Shown here: piece by piece, positions 35,206-47,477 of the stretch | Layout: every line of letters starts with the position of its first letter | Position numbering within the stretch: the first letter of the stretch is position 1 | Assembly: GCF_037975245.1 (NCBI RefSeq) | Contig: NC_092569.1 | Coordinates: forward strand, 33,565,668 to 33,629,667 | Direction: 5' to 3' | From: Apostichopus japonicus | Lineage: Eukaryota > Echinodermata > Holothuroidea > Aspidochirotida > Stichopodidae | DNA length: 64,000 bases | Made by a program: the position numbers and the translations under genes | Notes under the pieces: generated by a model | The model's database searches: none | Told to the model about the DNA's origin: nothing | Seen by the model: only the letters and a program-made list of their open reading frames with translations

Positions 35206-38200
35206 GTAAGTCTCTAAGATATTAATACAATGAAATAAATTTCTTCGAAGTAAAATTTAATTAGATTGTTTTACTTGTATCATTTTTGTCACTGATTTAC
35301 AATTTGGAACTAAGTATTTCATTAACTTCAGATTAAAAACTTACTTTTTTCTACATATAAAATATAACAACGGTCTACCTGAGCTGACTTGTTACCCTCG
35401 AGTATTTGTAGAGAATATTACGATTGGTGAGCTATCCGCCCTATTCAACAGTAACTTTTTTGAAACAGATATTTAAAACAAAATGTTTTTCGTTATCGCA
35501 TTATTCTGGACACAATTATCTCTTTTTATTACTTTATTGCATTTATTATCCCGCCACTACATTTTCTTCTGATAGCCCTACTATTCGTACGGTCCATTCT
35601 GTATCATTTGTTGATCCCCAATTATGAATGACTTTATTGTTTTTTGAGAATCGAACAAACGCGTAAAACAAAAATCTACAACAGAATTTTACTAGGCTGA
35701 ACATTTACCTTTAAAATGTCTTTATAGAGTCTAAACCATTTAAAATCAACACGAATCTCTTTGGAGGAGGACTTTGAAACATACTAAATAAAAAATATGC
35801 ATATTGATATGTCTAAATGTTATTTCTTAAATATATCTCATATTTACACAATTCTGTTTTTAATACAACAAGTTTTTTGTCCATATTGAGTGCAAAGCCT
35901 AAGCGGTCTTGTAACGAGTGCATCAGAGTTTTAAAACCCTACATATGATTAAGTATCCATTAACCTTTGCTAAGAAAAATAACGTTATGATTAACTTGTG
36001 AACTAATAATTTGTTTATCAAAGTAAATATCGGATAAACTTTATAATGCACATGTATAGAACAAATAACAATTTCAAAAAATACAAACTTCATCTCTCCG
36101 TCAAAATGACTGCCAAACTAATATGATAAAATAAATAAAGTTCAGCTTACGGAAATGATAATTAAACTTTTGAATAGGTTTGATAGCTTAATTGCTATAT
36201 TTACAATATATTGATGTGATCAATCTGTTGGATTTAGTATTCGAAAAAAAAAGTTCTGAATACACATAAGTTTTATATGTAAACATTTAAGTATTGATAG
36301 GTTTCTAGTGTACATTAACATAGCAGCTTTACGCAGTGTAGCTGAATTTGTTTTTCTTTTTTTTCTTCTTTTCAAAACGAGCTAAGAAAACCTCAGCATT
36401 GTAACAATTAACATAAGAGCAATCAAAGCACTTTCAAATTGGCTTTTCAAAAAATTGTTAACATGTTAAGTATTAAAATATATCAGTGACAACAACTTGG
36501 AAATTTGCTCGCTGGGCAGGTATCTGTAAAAGATTACACAATAAACGCATTAATGTAACACATTTTCTAATACAAGCAAGTAAGTACAAATATATATTGA
36601 ACAGTTCATCATGCAAATACACAAGAGGAAACAGAATGTATCTTAAAATGATGAACAATTATTTGCCAAAAATTCCCACAACACCTTATATTTGATACAG
36701 GTAATTTGGCAACCAATATTTAAAATCCAAATATCACCCTTTTATACTAGCTTACTGAAAAATCATCTTCATTAGTTTTATGTACAAAATGTTTATCTTA
36801 ATAATTCTGTATTTTGTCTTGAAACTTTTTATATTCGAAAGAAGCATCGCACCTAATACAGAGACATTTGATATGTCAACATAAAGTATCGATGTTTTTT
36901 TGTGTGCATTCAAATGGCAGCTTTACACAACATGGCTGATATTTTTTTTAAGACGAGCTAAGAAAACCTCAGTATTGTAAAGGTTTATGTGTGCAATATT
37001 TAACAATCAATTTTAATTTTAAACTATAAAAACAGTAATAGATCAATTCAACATAAGAGCGTTCCAAGCACTTCTTATATTTGATACAGGTAGTTTGGCA
37101 ACCGATAGTTGTAAGCCAAGTAACCACGTTTTGTACTAGCTCAATAACTGAAACATCGTCTCCAACATTTTTATTTGCAAAATGTTTATTTTAATAATCC
37201 TGTATTTTGTCTTGAAACTTAATTTTCCATAACCAAGCAATGTCAATCTTAATATTCCTTCTTAAAATTTATTAACCGCTAAATTTAAATCTTCCCCCAT
37301 ACGATTATGCGGGTTAAGGTAGCACTTATCGTTCTCCAAAGCCTTTTTTCCCTCTGGCGGTCATAGCTTCGTATTACGCATGCATCTGTAAAAACTTTTT
37401 GGGATTTGGTCATGTTCGTTAATCTTAGGAATAATTGTTAACGCATGTCAATATAATATTCGTCAACTAAAGGTAAATACTTAAAAAAATGACATATGTG
37501 TAACAATTTTGCACGAAACGCTGCTTTAAGAATAAAAATAAACTACGACCATTAAAAACTAAAAAAAGATTCTACTCAGTTTTTTTTTTCCATTTAAAGT
37601 TGTACCAAAACAATGTCAAGAAAAAGGAGAATAGTAAAACAGAGTTCATTAACATTACTTTATCATCCCAGACAAAGCAACAAATAAATGCGTATATCTT
37701 CTCGCTGTGCGCTTCCGTTGTAAAGCTCCTGATTATGTTGTTCAAAAGAACAAAATTGTAGAAATGTTATGATTTAGAGCCTTCTTCCCCGTTGTCGACA
37801 AGACAGGCTTGTAGCCATCATTTCCTCATTTCTTCCTTGAAATCCTGTTATTAAAAATATTGATAATGTTACCATACAAAACGTGATTATGTGGACGAGA
37901 ACGGCTATTTTTCAAATCGTGTTTTTTTTAGTAAGTCTAGACGAGGTTTTATTGCCAAGAATATTCAAAATGGATATAATTTTACAGAAACTCTAATAAT
38001 CTTTTTACAAGAAGCCTAAACGTTCTTGTAACGAGAGCATTCGAAACCCTACATATGATCTATTATCCATTAACCTATGTTAAAAAAAAATAACTTGATG
38101 ATTATCTTGTGAACTTATCATTTGTTTATCAAAAAAAAATATTCCATGAAGTTTAAAAAGCAAATGTATTTAACAAGTAACAATTTAAAGAAACAACATG

Positions 38201-41200
38201 CGAAGTTATTACTTCACGATGCCAATTTATTCTGTCAATTCATAAAAGTATTCATATTTTCCGAATACAAAGTTGACCTCTCCGTCAAAATGGCAGCCCA
38301 ACTAGTACAAAAAAAAATAAATAAAGTTCACCTAAGATTTCTTATAAGAACAAAATTTATCTCTCCGTCAAAACTACTGCCAAACTATTGTAATAAAATA
38401 GATCAAGTTCAGCTTTTTATTTTTTAAAAGAACAAATATGCATACGGAAATGATAAATGAACTTGTGAATAAGTTTAATATCTAAATTGCTATATTGTTT
38501 AAACTTTATAATGATATAATCCATCTGTAGGGTTTTATATTCGAAAGAAGCATCGCATCGCATAAAGTATTGATGGGTTTTTCGTGTACATTTTTAATGT
38601 ACACGAAAAACCAGCTTTACGAAATTTAGCTGAATATTTTTTTTTCAAGCCGAGCTAAGAAAACATCAGTATTGTAACAGTTTACGTGTGAAATATTTAA
38701 CAATCAATTTTAAACTACAAAATCAGTTATAAATCAATTGACCATTTGAAAACATTCCAAGCACTTTCAAATTCTCGTTAAAAAAAAGTGTTAATATGTT
38801 AGGTATTACAATATAAACCTGACAATTTGGAAGTTTGCTCGCTGGGCAGGTATCTGTAAAACATAACACAATAAATGCTTTAATTTAACACACTCTTCAA
38901 TACAGCCCCGTAGGCCTACGAACGAATAAATATTGATCAGTTTATCATGCAAATACACAAGAGGAAACAAATGTATCTTAAAATGATCAACCATTATTTG
39001 CCAAACATCCCCAAAACACCTTATATTTAATACAGGTAATTAGGCAACCGATATTTGTAAGCCAAGTAACCCCGTTTTGTACTAGCTAAATTCTGAAACA
39101 TCGTCTCTAATAGTTTTATGTTCAAAATGTCTATCTTAATAATTCTGTATTTTGTCTTGAAACTGTTTTTTTTTTCATGACCAAGCAATGTCAATCTTAA
39201 TATTCCTTCTTAAAATGTATCACCCTCTTAATTTCAATCGTTCCTCTTACGAGTTTTTTTTCGGGTAAAGGTAACACTGATTGTTCTTCAATGTCTTATT
39301 TCCTTCTGGCGGTCATTGTATTGTATTACACATGCACCTGTTAATAATATGTTCGATTCGGTCATGTGCGTCTATCATATGGATGATGTTGACGCTATCA
39401 ATGTAATAATCATCAACTAAATATAGTTATTCCAATAGCCAACATGTTTGTAACAAGTTTGCACGAAACGCCGCTTTAAAACTAAAAATAAAGTACGGAA
39501 ATTATAACCTAAATGTTATGAAAAGTGATAAGAAATTGAGAATAAAGTATAATACAAAAAAGTCAATGTGAAACGTTGTTCGTTTTGAAATTTTGCCTAT
39601 AACATCAGAAAGATCGTCGACTAACTTACAATAATAAAAAAAAAATCATTCCAAGATTTTGTTTTTTTTAATTGTACCAAACGAATGTCATGCAAAAGGA
39701 GAATAGTAAAACAGACTTGTTTATTAACATTACTCAAACATCCCAGACAAAACAATAAATAAATGCGTATGCCTTCTCGCTGTGCGTTTCCGTTGTAAAT
39801 GTCCTGATTCTGTTTTTTAAAAGAACAAAACTGTAGAAAGGTTATAATTTATTATTCAGAGCTTTTTTTGCCACGTTGTCGACAAGACAGGGTTGTATCC
39901 ATCATTTCCTCGTTTAATCCATGCAAAGTCTATAATTTAAAAATATTGAAAATGTTACCATACAACACGTGATCACGTACACAAGAACGGCTATAATTAA
40001 AAATCCTGTTGTTTTGAGGGATTCTAGATGATGTCTATTGTGGAGAAATATCAAAATGGATAAAACTTTACAGAAACTCTATTAACTGTTTTACGAAAAG
40101 TCATATTTGAAATTTGATGTGTCTGTTCACTATCATTTATTTTAAATTTAACATATATCTTTTACTTAGACACTTAGATCTAATCATAACTACTTTGACC
40201 AAAATATCTTTTTGAAGAATAATTTGTGCACAACTGATGTATCATTAGCTTCTTTCTCCCGACATACTTAATTAACGAATTTTCGGATAATGTCAGCACA
40301 TGTAAACCATGTAAGAGTTGTCCTGAACCAACGCACATATAAAATACTAACTAATTCTAAAATGTTATATTCAATAGGATAAATGTGATGTTTAACTTTT
40401 ATTCAATATATCTGAATCATTTCCTCCTTCAACGTAGTATCTTATTTTCTTTCATACAAACTTTGCGCTCAGGCGTCAAATGACAATTCATTTTATATCG
40501 AGATAAAAACATATGTGTCGTTATTATATTATGTTTTATCCTTGATTTAGGATACTTCAGAGAATTACGCCAACCAAAGGTCAAAACAAAATATTCATGC
40601 ACGTTTTGTCATACACAAGGATGTGTTTCATGGGAGCTGGGTTCACGGGGATGTTGTGGGGCTTTCAAGAATGGTGTTCTGTCTTAAATAGATACAGTAA
40701 ACGTAAAGTTGCCAAAAGAATATCTATTCTGAGTACTAAAAATATCGACATATATTCTATGAGCATAAAGTTGTTGTCGCAAAAAGCTGTTGTTGCAGTT
40801 GTAGCTTTCAGGCAAACGAATGTTGAAAATTAGCGTCAGTAGCTGGGGCGTAAAAAGTATACGTGATGTTAACGAAAAAAAAAAAGATGTATTGTGTTGT
40901 TGATGCTTGTCCAAGTCAATCAAGTGGCTCGTACGTATCGAAACAAACAATACTCTTCCTCACAACGGATGAATTTTCAATTTTGGTTGGTTGCTCTTTT
41001 TTTGGACATATTTCAAAACTTGGCTATTTTCAAGCTTTTGATGGTAAATTGCACGTTGTCCCAGTGTATAAGTACCTCTTTAGCATAATATTTCCAGTTT
41101 CCCGCTATAGATAATTGCACTTAACTTACTATACGAACACCACTAGGAGATCAAAGTTTTACGGATCATGAATTTTCTTCATTTCTTTTCAAGAAGCTCA

Positions 41201-44200
41201 GAATAAAGTGTCTCATTGTAAAAATAGAATACAATTTGATGACTATTGTAACTAGAATACGTTTGCAAATAGTTCGAAATTTCTGCAATTATTTCATTTT
41301 TTTTTTTACTTAAATTTCCAAACAGAAAACGTTGAATTCTTGAATTGCATCGTTTTTGCATAATAGAGACATTTCATTTTTGGTAATAGGTTACGGAAGC
41401 TTATGAGGGACACGAACACATTGCAAAACGTCATAAATCTTAAATTCACCGTTTTAAGAGATGTTCTTAGTATGCGAAAAAGTAAAGAGGTGAAAATTAC
41501 CGCTTTTGGTCAATAATATGCAACCTGTGAGCGTACCAAACAACCTTGGCGGTCTTCAAGGTTATTTATATTGATAAAGGCCTAATGATATCAACTATTT
41601 TTCTTTTATATTCCACAACACATCTGCAAATAACAACATTCACTACTGCAAAATAATTATATCATGCGAAAAGTGTACAGTCGGATACATGTTTGTTTAA
41701 GGACGTGGGTAAGGTTTCAATTTGTTTTTAATCCATGGATCGCTGATGTTTGTACCTTTAATTTTCTTTCAATAATATATTGTAGGTTTTTTTCGCTTTC
41801 TCAGATAATATATCATTAACATTTCGATTAGCATCATGCATAGGGAATTATTACTTTCATCTTCTTATCGTAGTTATGATCGTTTAATTAAGTTAGTGTA
41901 TGGTGACTTGTGATTGTTTAATGTATAGCAATGATACATAAGGAATTAGAAGACATGCAAACAGACATATAATCATATTTTTAAACAATTAAAGCTATTC
42001 AATAAGACCTACTTTTATATTAGCTATGCTTATAAGCAGTAAAATCAATGTTAAAGAAATATTAAGATTGCAAACCATTTTATTACTGCTAAGAGTGTGG
42101 AATGTGAAATTTTCTTTCCGTTCTTATCATCTTTTTCTATAATGATTGACAAGTTGGAAATAGTTCATTTATTTGAATCAAAAGCGAAATCAGATTTTAT
42201 TTTAATAGGCTATACAATTCTGTTTTGTATATGTAAACTTAAAATGATATTATCTGTTAAAATGAAGGTGTAATATATATGCATATGTCCTGTTTTTGTT
42301 ACATATTGACCTTCGTACAACCTTTTAACTCGATATTGTTTCTTCAGAATGTACTTTGCTTAATCGTTCATTTCCTCTAATTTTTTTGTTACCTCAGATA
42401 TCGTCAAGCGCAAGAGTCAATGATTCAAGTAAGTTTTCGTTCTGTAAGGGTAACGGTTAATATAAACTACCAAGAACTTACCAATTAACATAAATTTGTT
42501 ATCTAAATAATAATTCGGAAAAGTTCAATATAGAAAGGAACCATCTCGATGTACTTCATATGTGGTACTTTCTCCTATCTCAATTTGTAAGATAAGTAAT
42601 AATTTACAATCCTCCATAATTTCCTTGTACTGTGTATTGAAGTAGTTTTAGCGCTGATTGGAAGTCATTAGTCAATTTTATTTCAAGCGATAAAAATAGT
42701 TCTGATTATATTCATTCATATTAGTTAGTAATTTGTTCAAAGTAAGTTGGCCTGACGTTTCGATCCTGGCAGGATCTTCTTCAGAGGCTAAAATGAGAAT
42801 CACAGTAACAGGAGGGACAAAACACGCACTTTGTTTAAACTTTGTATACTGTAGGCTCGTTCAATAATTTGGCACGTTCAAATCTCCGGTCAGTGCTGAT
42901 GAACGTTAAATTGTTGTAAGGTGAAAATAGGGCCAAATCATACCCTCATGTCGAGGAAAGCCATTACCAATCGTGTTTGCTTCTGTGACCATGTCGCCAC
43001 AGATTCACGGTAGATCTTTGCGTTAAAATAAAATATACTTGCTTATATTAGCCTCCATGAAACTAGCCGAAAAAGATTAAATACATTTTCTTATGGTTCA
43101 TATTAGTTACCACGTCATGTTTACTGTGTAGTTCCAACAAAACTATTGCGAAGTTAGCCATATATTATATTTTTCTTTAAATAATTCTTTACATATGGAA
43201 CTGTATCTACAACAGTTTTACGATTTGTTCTCATCTTCTTCTTTACATTATCGTGGTGCTAGACTTGCAGTATTTTCTATTCCAAACTCCGGAGTATCCA
43301 AGGGATTGTCATGAAGTACTTAACCAATGCTCTTCTACCAACGCCAAATCCGGTGTATACCTGATTAAACCTGACCAGTATCCGGAACCATTTCAGACAT
43401 TTTGTGATCATAACACTACATCTGGAGGTTGGACAGTAAGTAATATATTTCAAGACGTGAACACTTACAATCACAGAGATTACTCTCCAAGACACACTTT
43501 GTAGGACACTTTAGAATTTTCAGTCCATTTTAGTTGTACAGTGTGTCGGATGATATACCTTGTACGATGTATGAATATTTGAAGCCTAATATCGGAAACA
43601 AAACTACCCATAGTAATTACATTAAAATTGTATACGATTATAAAACTTATTTTTTCTCTGCACAACTAGGCTAGTGATCTAGACATGTATGTATGATAAG
43701 ATATAACGCAACATCACAAATGTGTTCTATCCAATTCGTATTAAATGAGGCGAGCCGCAAATTTTGGCTATAAGGTTAAGATCATAAGTTAATGAAATTT
43801 ATCCGTTAGTTGTCTACCTATTTTTTTTTATTCTTCAGGTCATACAACGACGTGTTGATGGATCCATCGGTTTTAATCGAACCTGGGATGAATACAAAAG
43901 CGGAATTGGTTTCTTAGGCAGTGAATTTCTAATTGGTAATGAAAAGTTAGCTCATTTGATAAACCAAAAGAGGTACCAGCTGCGAATCGAGCTAGAGAAT
44001 TATGCAGGCCAGTCATATTCCTTGACATACGACAACTTTCGCATTGCCGATGAATGGGGGAATTATTCTATAACAAGTCTTGGGCGTATCGAAGGAATTA
44101 CAGGTAAGACTTTTTTAAATTATTTTCTCCATAGTTTGTAGTCAAATCCGAAATAAAAAAAAAATGCTTACAGAAAAGTTTAAATGGAGGAAATGATTAC

Positions 44201-47200
44201 CATACGCAACTATACTGATTGATTCCCATAGTCGAATACTTGATTATGTAATATTATTTTGAATTTGTGACATAAATGAGTATAAGTTGAATGAGCCTTT
44301 GGCAATACAAAATCCGGCTTACATTTGATCCTATTTTAACAATCAGCAAATGTTCCGAGAGCATTACAATGGTAACACGATTCGCTAATAAATTAATGTC
44401 ATAACAGTGAGTTAACACTTCAAGCTAAGATTAACTTGTTGTGGTTTCAACTTCCCCAGATTTACCCATCACCTGGTGCTCATCCAACAAGGATAATTAT
44501 GACAATACATGTGAAAGAACTTGTGAAAATCCAACTGATTGTGTCATACCGGATCCAGTGGATCCAGAGAGATGTCTTTGTACAGAAAACCTCATGGTTC
44601 TTGGAGATAGCTGCATACCTAAAGAGCAATGTGGCTGTTACGTCCAAGAGGACGGCGTCGTATTAGCAGTAAGTTTATTTGATGCCGTTCACAAGTCTTA
44701 ATATATAACATGAAAAATACACTTTAACATAAAATCTTGGATTTCAATTGATTGACCTTACTTTTTATTTGATCTGTTATTAATTCTCATGATTATTGAT
44801 GATATTGATTTTCACTTCCATTTCGGTTTTACGTGTTCTTGCAAAAGTCTTCTAATTGAGACCTAGCAAAATACAAGGCATCCAAAGCAATTACACCCAG
44901 AAGGATTAACTTTTAACTAATATATTTGAAACGCTCAGTAGTAGAAATTCAGTTTTACTCAAAAAGCGTTACCAAGCGTTGTACCAAATGAACATTGATT
45001 TATTTTCACTGGAATATGTCGTTTAACGTTTATCTTTTCCAGGAAGGTGAATCATACATTAATTCTGACTGTTCCTTGCGGATTACTTGCAACAGTAACG
45101 TACTCACAAATGAGAGTTACGGTTGTAGCGCAGACGCAACCTGCGAGGAGCGGAATGATGTCCGTAGATGTTACTGTAACGAATGGTTTGAAGGCGATGG
45201 TTTTACATGTACCCGCAGTGGACCGATAGATTGTTCTGATCTGTACGCAGCAAACAGAACAAATAACGGAGCATATACCATTTATCCCGCTGAAAGCTCT
45301 GGTTTTGAAGTTTTTTGTGAAATGTCTAGTGGCGGTTGGACAGTAAGTTTTAACTATTGAAAAAACAGAATTTTACCATGTTAAATTTTAATTTCCTCAT
45401 ATAACAGGACCTCCCTTACTAACATTTTAATTAAATAATTCAATTATTTGATTAAATTGATCCATCTTCCTATCGATTTAATCCCATCGAATATTGACCT
45501 TCACCAATCAATTTATCTAAATTATTGTAGTAAAATTAAGATATTTCATATATTACTAACATCCAATCAATAAACTCTTTGATTCTCATTCTAGATTTTG
45601 CAACGACGTACAAGTGGCTCCGTCAACTTTTATCGAAACTGGAATGAGTACAAAAACGGTTTTGGAATCCCAACAGGAGATCATTGGATTGGCAACGATA
45701 AAATATACAGTTTGACAAAACAAACAGACAAAAACTACCAACTTATAATAGAAAAGACAAACACGGAAGGATCAACATACCACAGCCGTTATTCATCTTT
45801 CAGAATCAGTGACGAGGGAGACAAATACCAACTGTCATTGGGTGGCTACAATGGAAATGCTGGTATGTATTGTGCTTAATGTCAATCATACGCAGACTTG
45901 TAGTTATTGCGTAATCTCACTCTAGCATAACTGCGTGTACTCGTACATATTCTTAGGCCATGGTATACTTCTAGTGTAGATACTAATGTAGAGCTGTATT
46001 AGACGTCGAGCTTAGAGTCCCGTGCGTATTGCTTATCGTGCAACTGCTTTACTTTGTATTACGTGTTGGTGAATTATATATTGTTGTAACATCATATCAA
46101 CCACACTCCTATATATTTAATAGCGTCTGCTTTCTCGCAATTTCACTATGACCTTGTCGAGCTTATAACGCAAAGAAATAATAACCAGTCTGGAAACCTA
46201 AGAACTGCTGCAGCATTTCAGCTTACTTTATGATTGAAATCTGTTATTAAAGAGTGAATTAAATTAATTTCTTTCAGAACAACTTTATCATTTCCAAACA
46301 AAAGAAAATAATGTTTCATTTGACCATGCAATATGTGTTCATTACATTTATTGAGAGGCCAATGATATAACATACATATATAACATATAATATACACATA
46401 TCAGCTCGTCGATATCAAATGAAAGTAATCTGTCAATATGAAAGCTAAGACGTTATCACGAGAGAATATGATGCCATGAATGATACAATCAAACACTTTA
46501 TCACCTTCCCTTTTATTTGAGCACCTAGCATATATTGAACAGTCAACACTATATATTTTACAAAATGCCGAAAGTGAATGTACTTAAAAAAAAGCACCGA
46601 TTACATTTCTGCTATTCTGTCACTCACTACTATATTATTAATTAATATTTGTCAAAGGAAACGAAACAATGATATAAATACAATACTGACATTCAGCAAA
46701 ATGTTCTCAAATGAGACCACAGACGATTTGACAGAATTGTAATCGCTCCAGTAAAAATTCGCAAACTTGACTCCTTTGTTGATATTGTAAACTCCCTTAC
46801 GATAATTGAGAACTCGTATATGAAACCACAAAAATATAACGTAAGCCCAACTTAAACGAACAAAATAACAAACTCAATTATAACCGAAAACTATAGCAAA
46901 CGAACCTAAAGTGACTTAGTAATGTCCAGTATATATAAAAGGAGAAAACTTAATTAATGAAAACTATTTTACAAGAAAATACTTTCATTAATTATTTGCT
47001 AATTTCCTTCCAGGTAACAATGCTATGGAAGCAAATTCAGGACATCGATTTAGTACGCACGATCAAGATAATGATGGATCGAGTACCTTCGACTGCGCAG
47101 AAAAACACCGAGGTGGCTGGTGGTATCCAGACGATAGTAGTACGGGCTCTACCAGCAACTGCTACTCATTCAGCGACCGCGTAGCTACAGGAGGGTACGA

Positions 47201-47477
47201 TTACTCTGACTGTTATTGTTATTATTATTGTCCTTCTAGTCGTCCACATCGTAAATGTTATAATTGTTATTATTATTATTATTATTTTTGTTATTATTAT
47301 TATTATTGCTGCGCAAATAAAAATCCGGCCCATGAGACAACTTTCTATTCCTGCGGTTATTCTAATCTTAACGGCGACTACTCGTCTAATGATTACCGCG
47401 GCATCTTCTGGAAGAATCTTCAAGGTTCTGATTGCGGTATAACAACAACAACAATGAAAATACAGCCAAGCCAATGA
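35134..47477 (+). CDS. FReP gene B: signal peptide - half FReD - TIL - EGF-type module - FReD (exons below)
   Basis: Exons inferred from frame and splice sites: 35134-35205, 42398-42428, 43263-43435, 43839-44103, 44460-44668, 45043-45342, 45595-45862, 47014-47477. All junction phases agree and the joined frame has no stop before TGA 47475-47477. Product: a secreted protein of about 590 residues with signal peptide, an incomplete first FReD, a TIL domain, a VW-E/EGF module and a complete FReD with a Ca-site motif. It is a paralogue of gene A with a single EGF module. Role by family: glycan or pattern recognition, or adhesion; ligand unknown. A possible polyadenylation signal AATAAA lies at 47902-47907. 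The least certain parts are the 31-bp second exon and the acceptor at 43263. Confidence 0.85.
35206..42397 (+). other. Gene B intron 1 (7.2 kb) with internal tandem duplication
   Basis: Contains no supportable coding exon. About 35870-37960 and 37980-40070 are diverged copies of each other: matching blocks include GCTCGCTGGGCAGGTATCTG at about 36507 and 38837, CTCGCTGTGCG near 37701 and 39777, and TAATAATTCTGTATTTTGTC near 36798 and 39138. Offsets vary from about 2.07 to 2.33 kb because of indels. A shorter third copy of one part occurs around 37080-37220. 40070-42397 shows nothing recognisable. Confidence 0.6.
42398..42428 (+). CDS. Gene B exon 2: short linker exon
   Basis: This 31-bp exon lies between a good acceptor (T-rich tract, CCTCAG) and a GTAAGT donor. 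It encodes ISSSARVNDS plus one base, entering in phase 0 and leaving in phase 1, exactly the phases needed between exon 1 and exon 3. Its small size means transcript data are needed for certainty. Confidence 0.6.
42429..43262 (+). other. Gene B intron 2 with a probable transposon remnant
   Basis: At about 42755-42790 the sequence ACGTTTCGATCCTGGCAGGA plus TCTTCTTCAGAGG has a short inverted core (ATCCTG/CAGGAT). This style of sequence is a widespread repeat in marine invertebrates. I cannot name the family. Otherwise featureless. Confidence 0.35.
43263..43435 (+). CDS. Gene B exon 3: start of first FReD
   Basis: The 173-bp exon enters in phase 1 after a GCTAG acceptor and leaves in phase 0 at GTAAGT. 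It encodes PEYPRDCHEVLNQC, SGVYLIKPDQ and FCDHNTTSGGWT, the canonical FReD beginning. An alternative acceptor TTGCAG six bases on would need another phase. Confidence 0.8.
43839..44103 (+). CDS. Gene B exon 4: central part of first FReD
   Basis: The 265-bp exon has phase 0 in and phase 1 out. It encodes VIQRRVDGSIGFNRTWDEYK, GSEFLIGNEKLAHL, YQLRIELENY and FRIADEWGNY, ending GITG at GTAAGA. The C-terminal FReD exon expected next is absent; the next exon is TIL. It could alternatively join the exon at 47014, which has the same phase. Confidence 0.88.
44460..44668 (+). CDS. Gene B exon 5: TIL domain
   Basis: The 209-bp exon enters in phase 1 and leaves in phase 0. Cysteine groups are WCSSN, CERTCENPTDC, RCLCTENLM, CIPKEQCGCY. 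It ends GVVLA at a consensus GTAAGT. It is a direct counterpart of 926-1137 in gene A. Confidence 0.87.
45043..45342 (+). CDS. Gene B exon 6: VW-E/EGF module and start of second FReD
   Basis: The 300-bp exon is phase 0-0. It begins EGESYINSDC, then CSLRITC, CSADATCEER, CYCNEWFEGDGFTC, and continues into the FReD start IDCSDLYAAN and FCEMSSGGWT. It corresponds to 3960-4265 of gene A. Gene B has only this single copy. Confidence 0.88.
45595..45862 (+). CDS. Gene B exon 7: central part of second FReD
   Basis: The 268-bp exon has phase 0 in and phase 1 out. It starts ILQRRTSGSVNFYRNW, with YKNGFG, DHWIGNDKIY and FRISDEGDKYQLSLGG, ending GNAG at a GTATGT donor. Confidence 0.88.
47014..47477 (+). 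CDS. Gene B exon 8: FReD C-terminal part with long Tyr/Cys-rich insertion
   Basis: Begins GNNAMEANSGHRFSTHDQDN, the Ca-site acidic loop, then STFDCAEKHRGGWW. An insertion of about 75 residues (47127-47351) follows. It includes many Cys-Tyr steps and runs of six and five TAT codons. The canonical CGYSNLNGDY, GIFWKN and MKIQP segments close the domain. Stop is TGA 47475-47477. Confidence 0.88.

Noticed and set aside
40597-41361. Frames of 60-88 codons on both strands in gene B intron 1
   Set aside because: Short, overlapping, without domain or splice-consistent borders.
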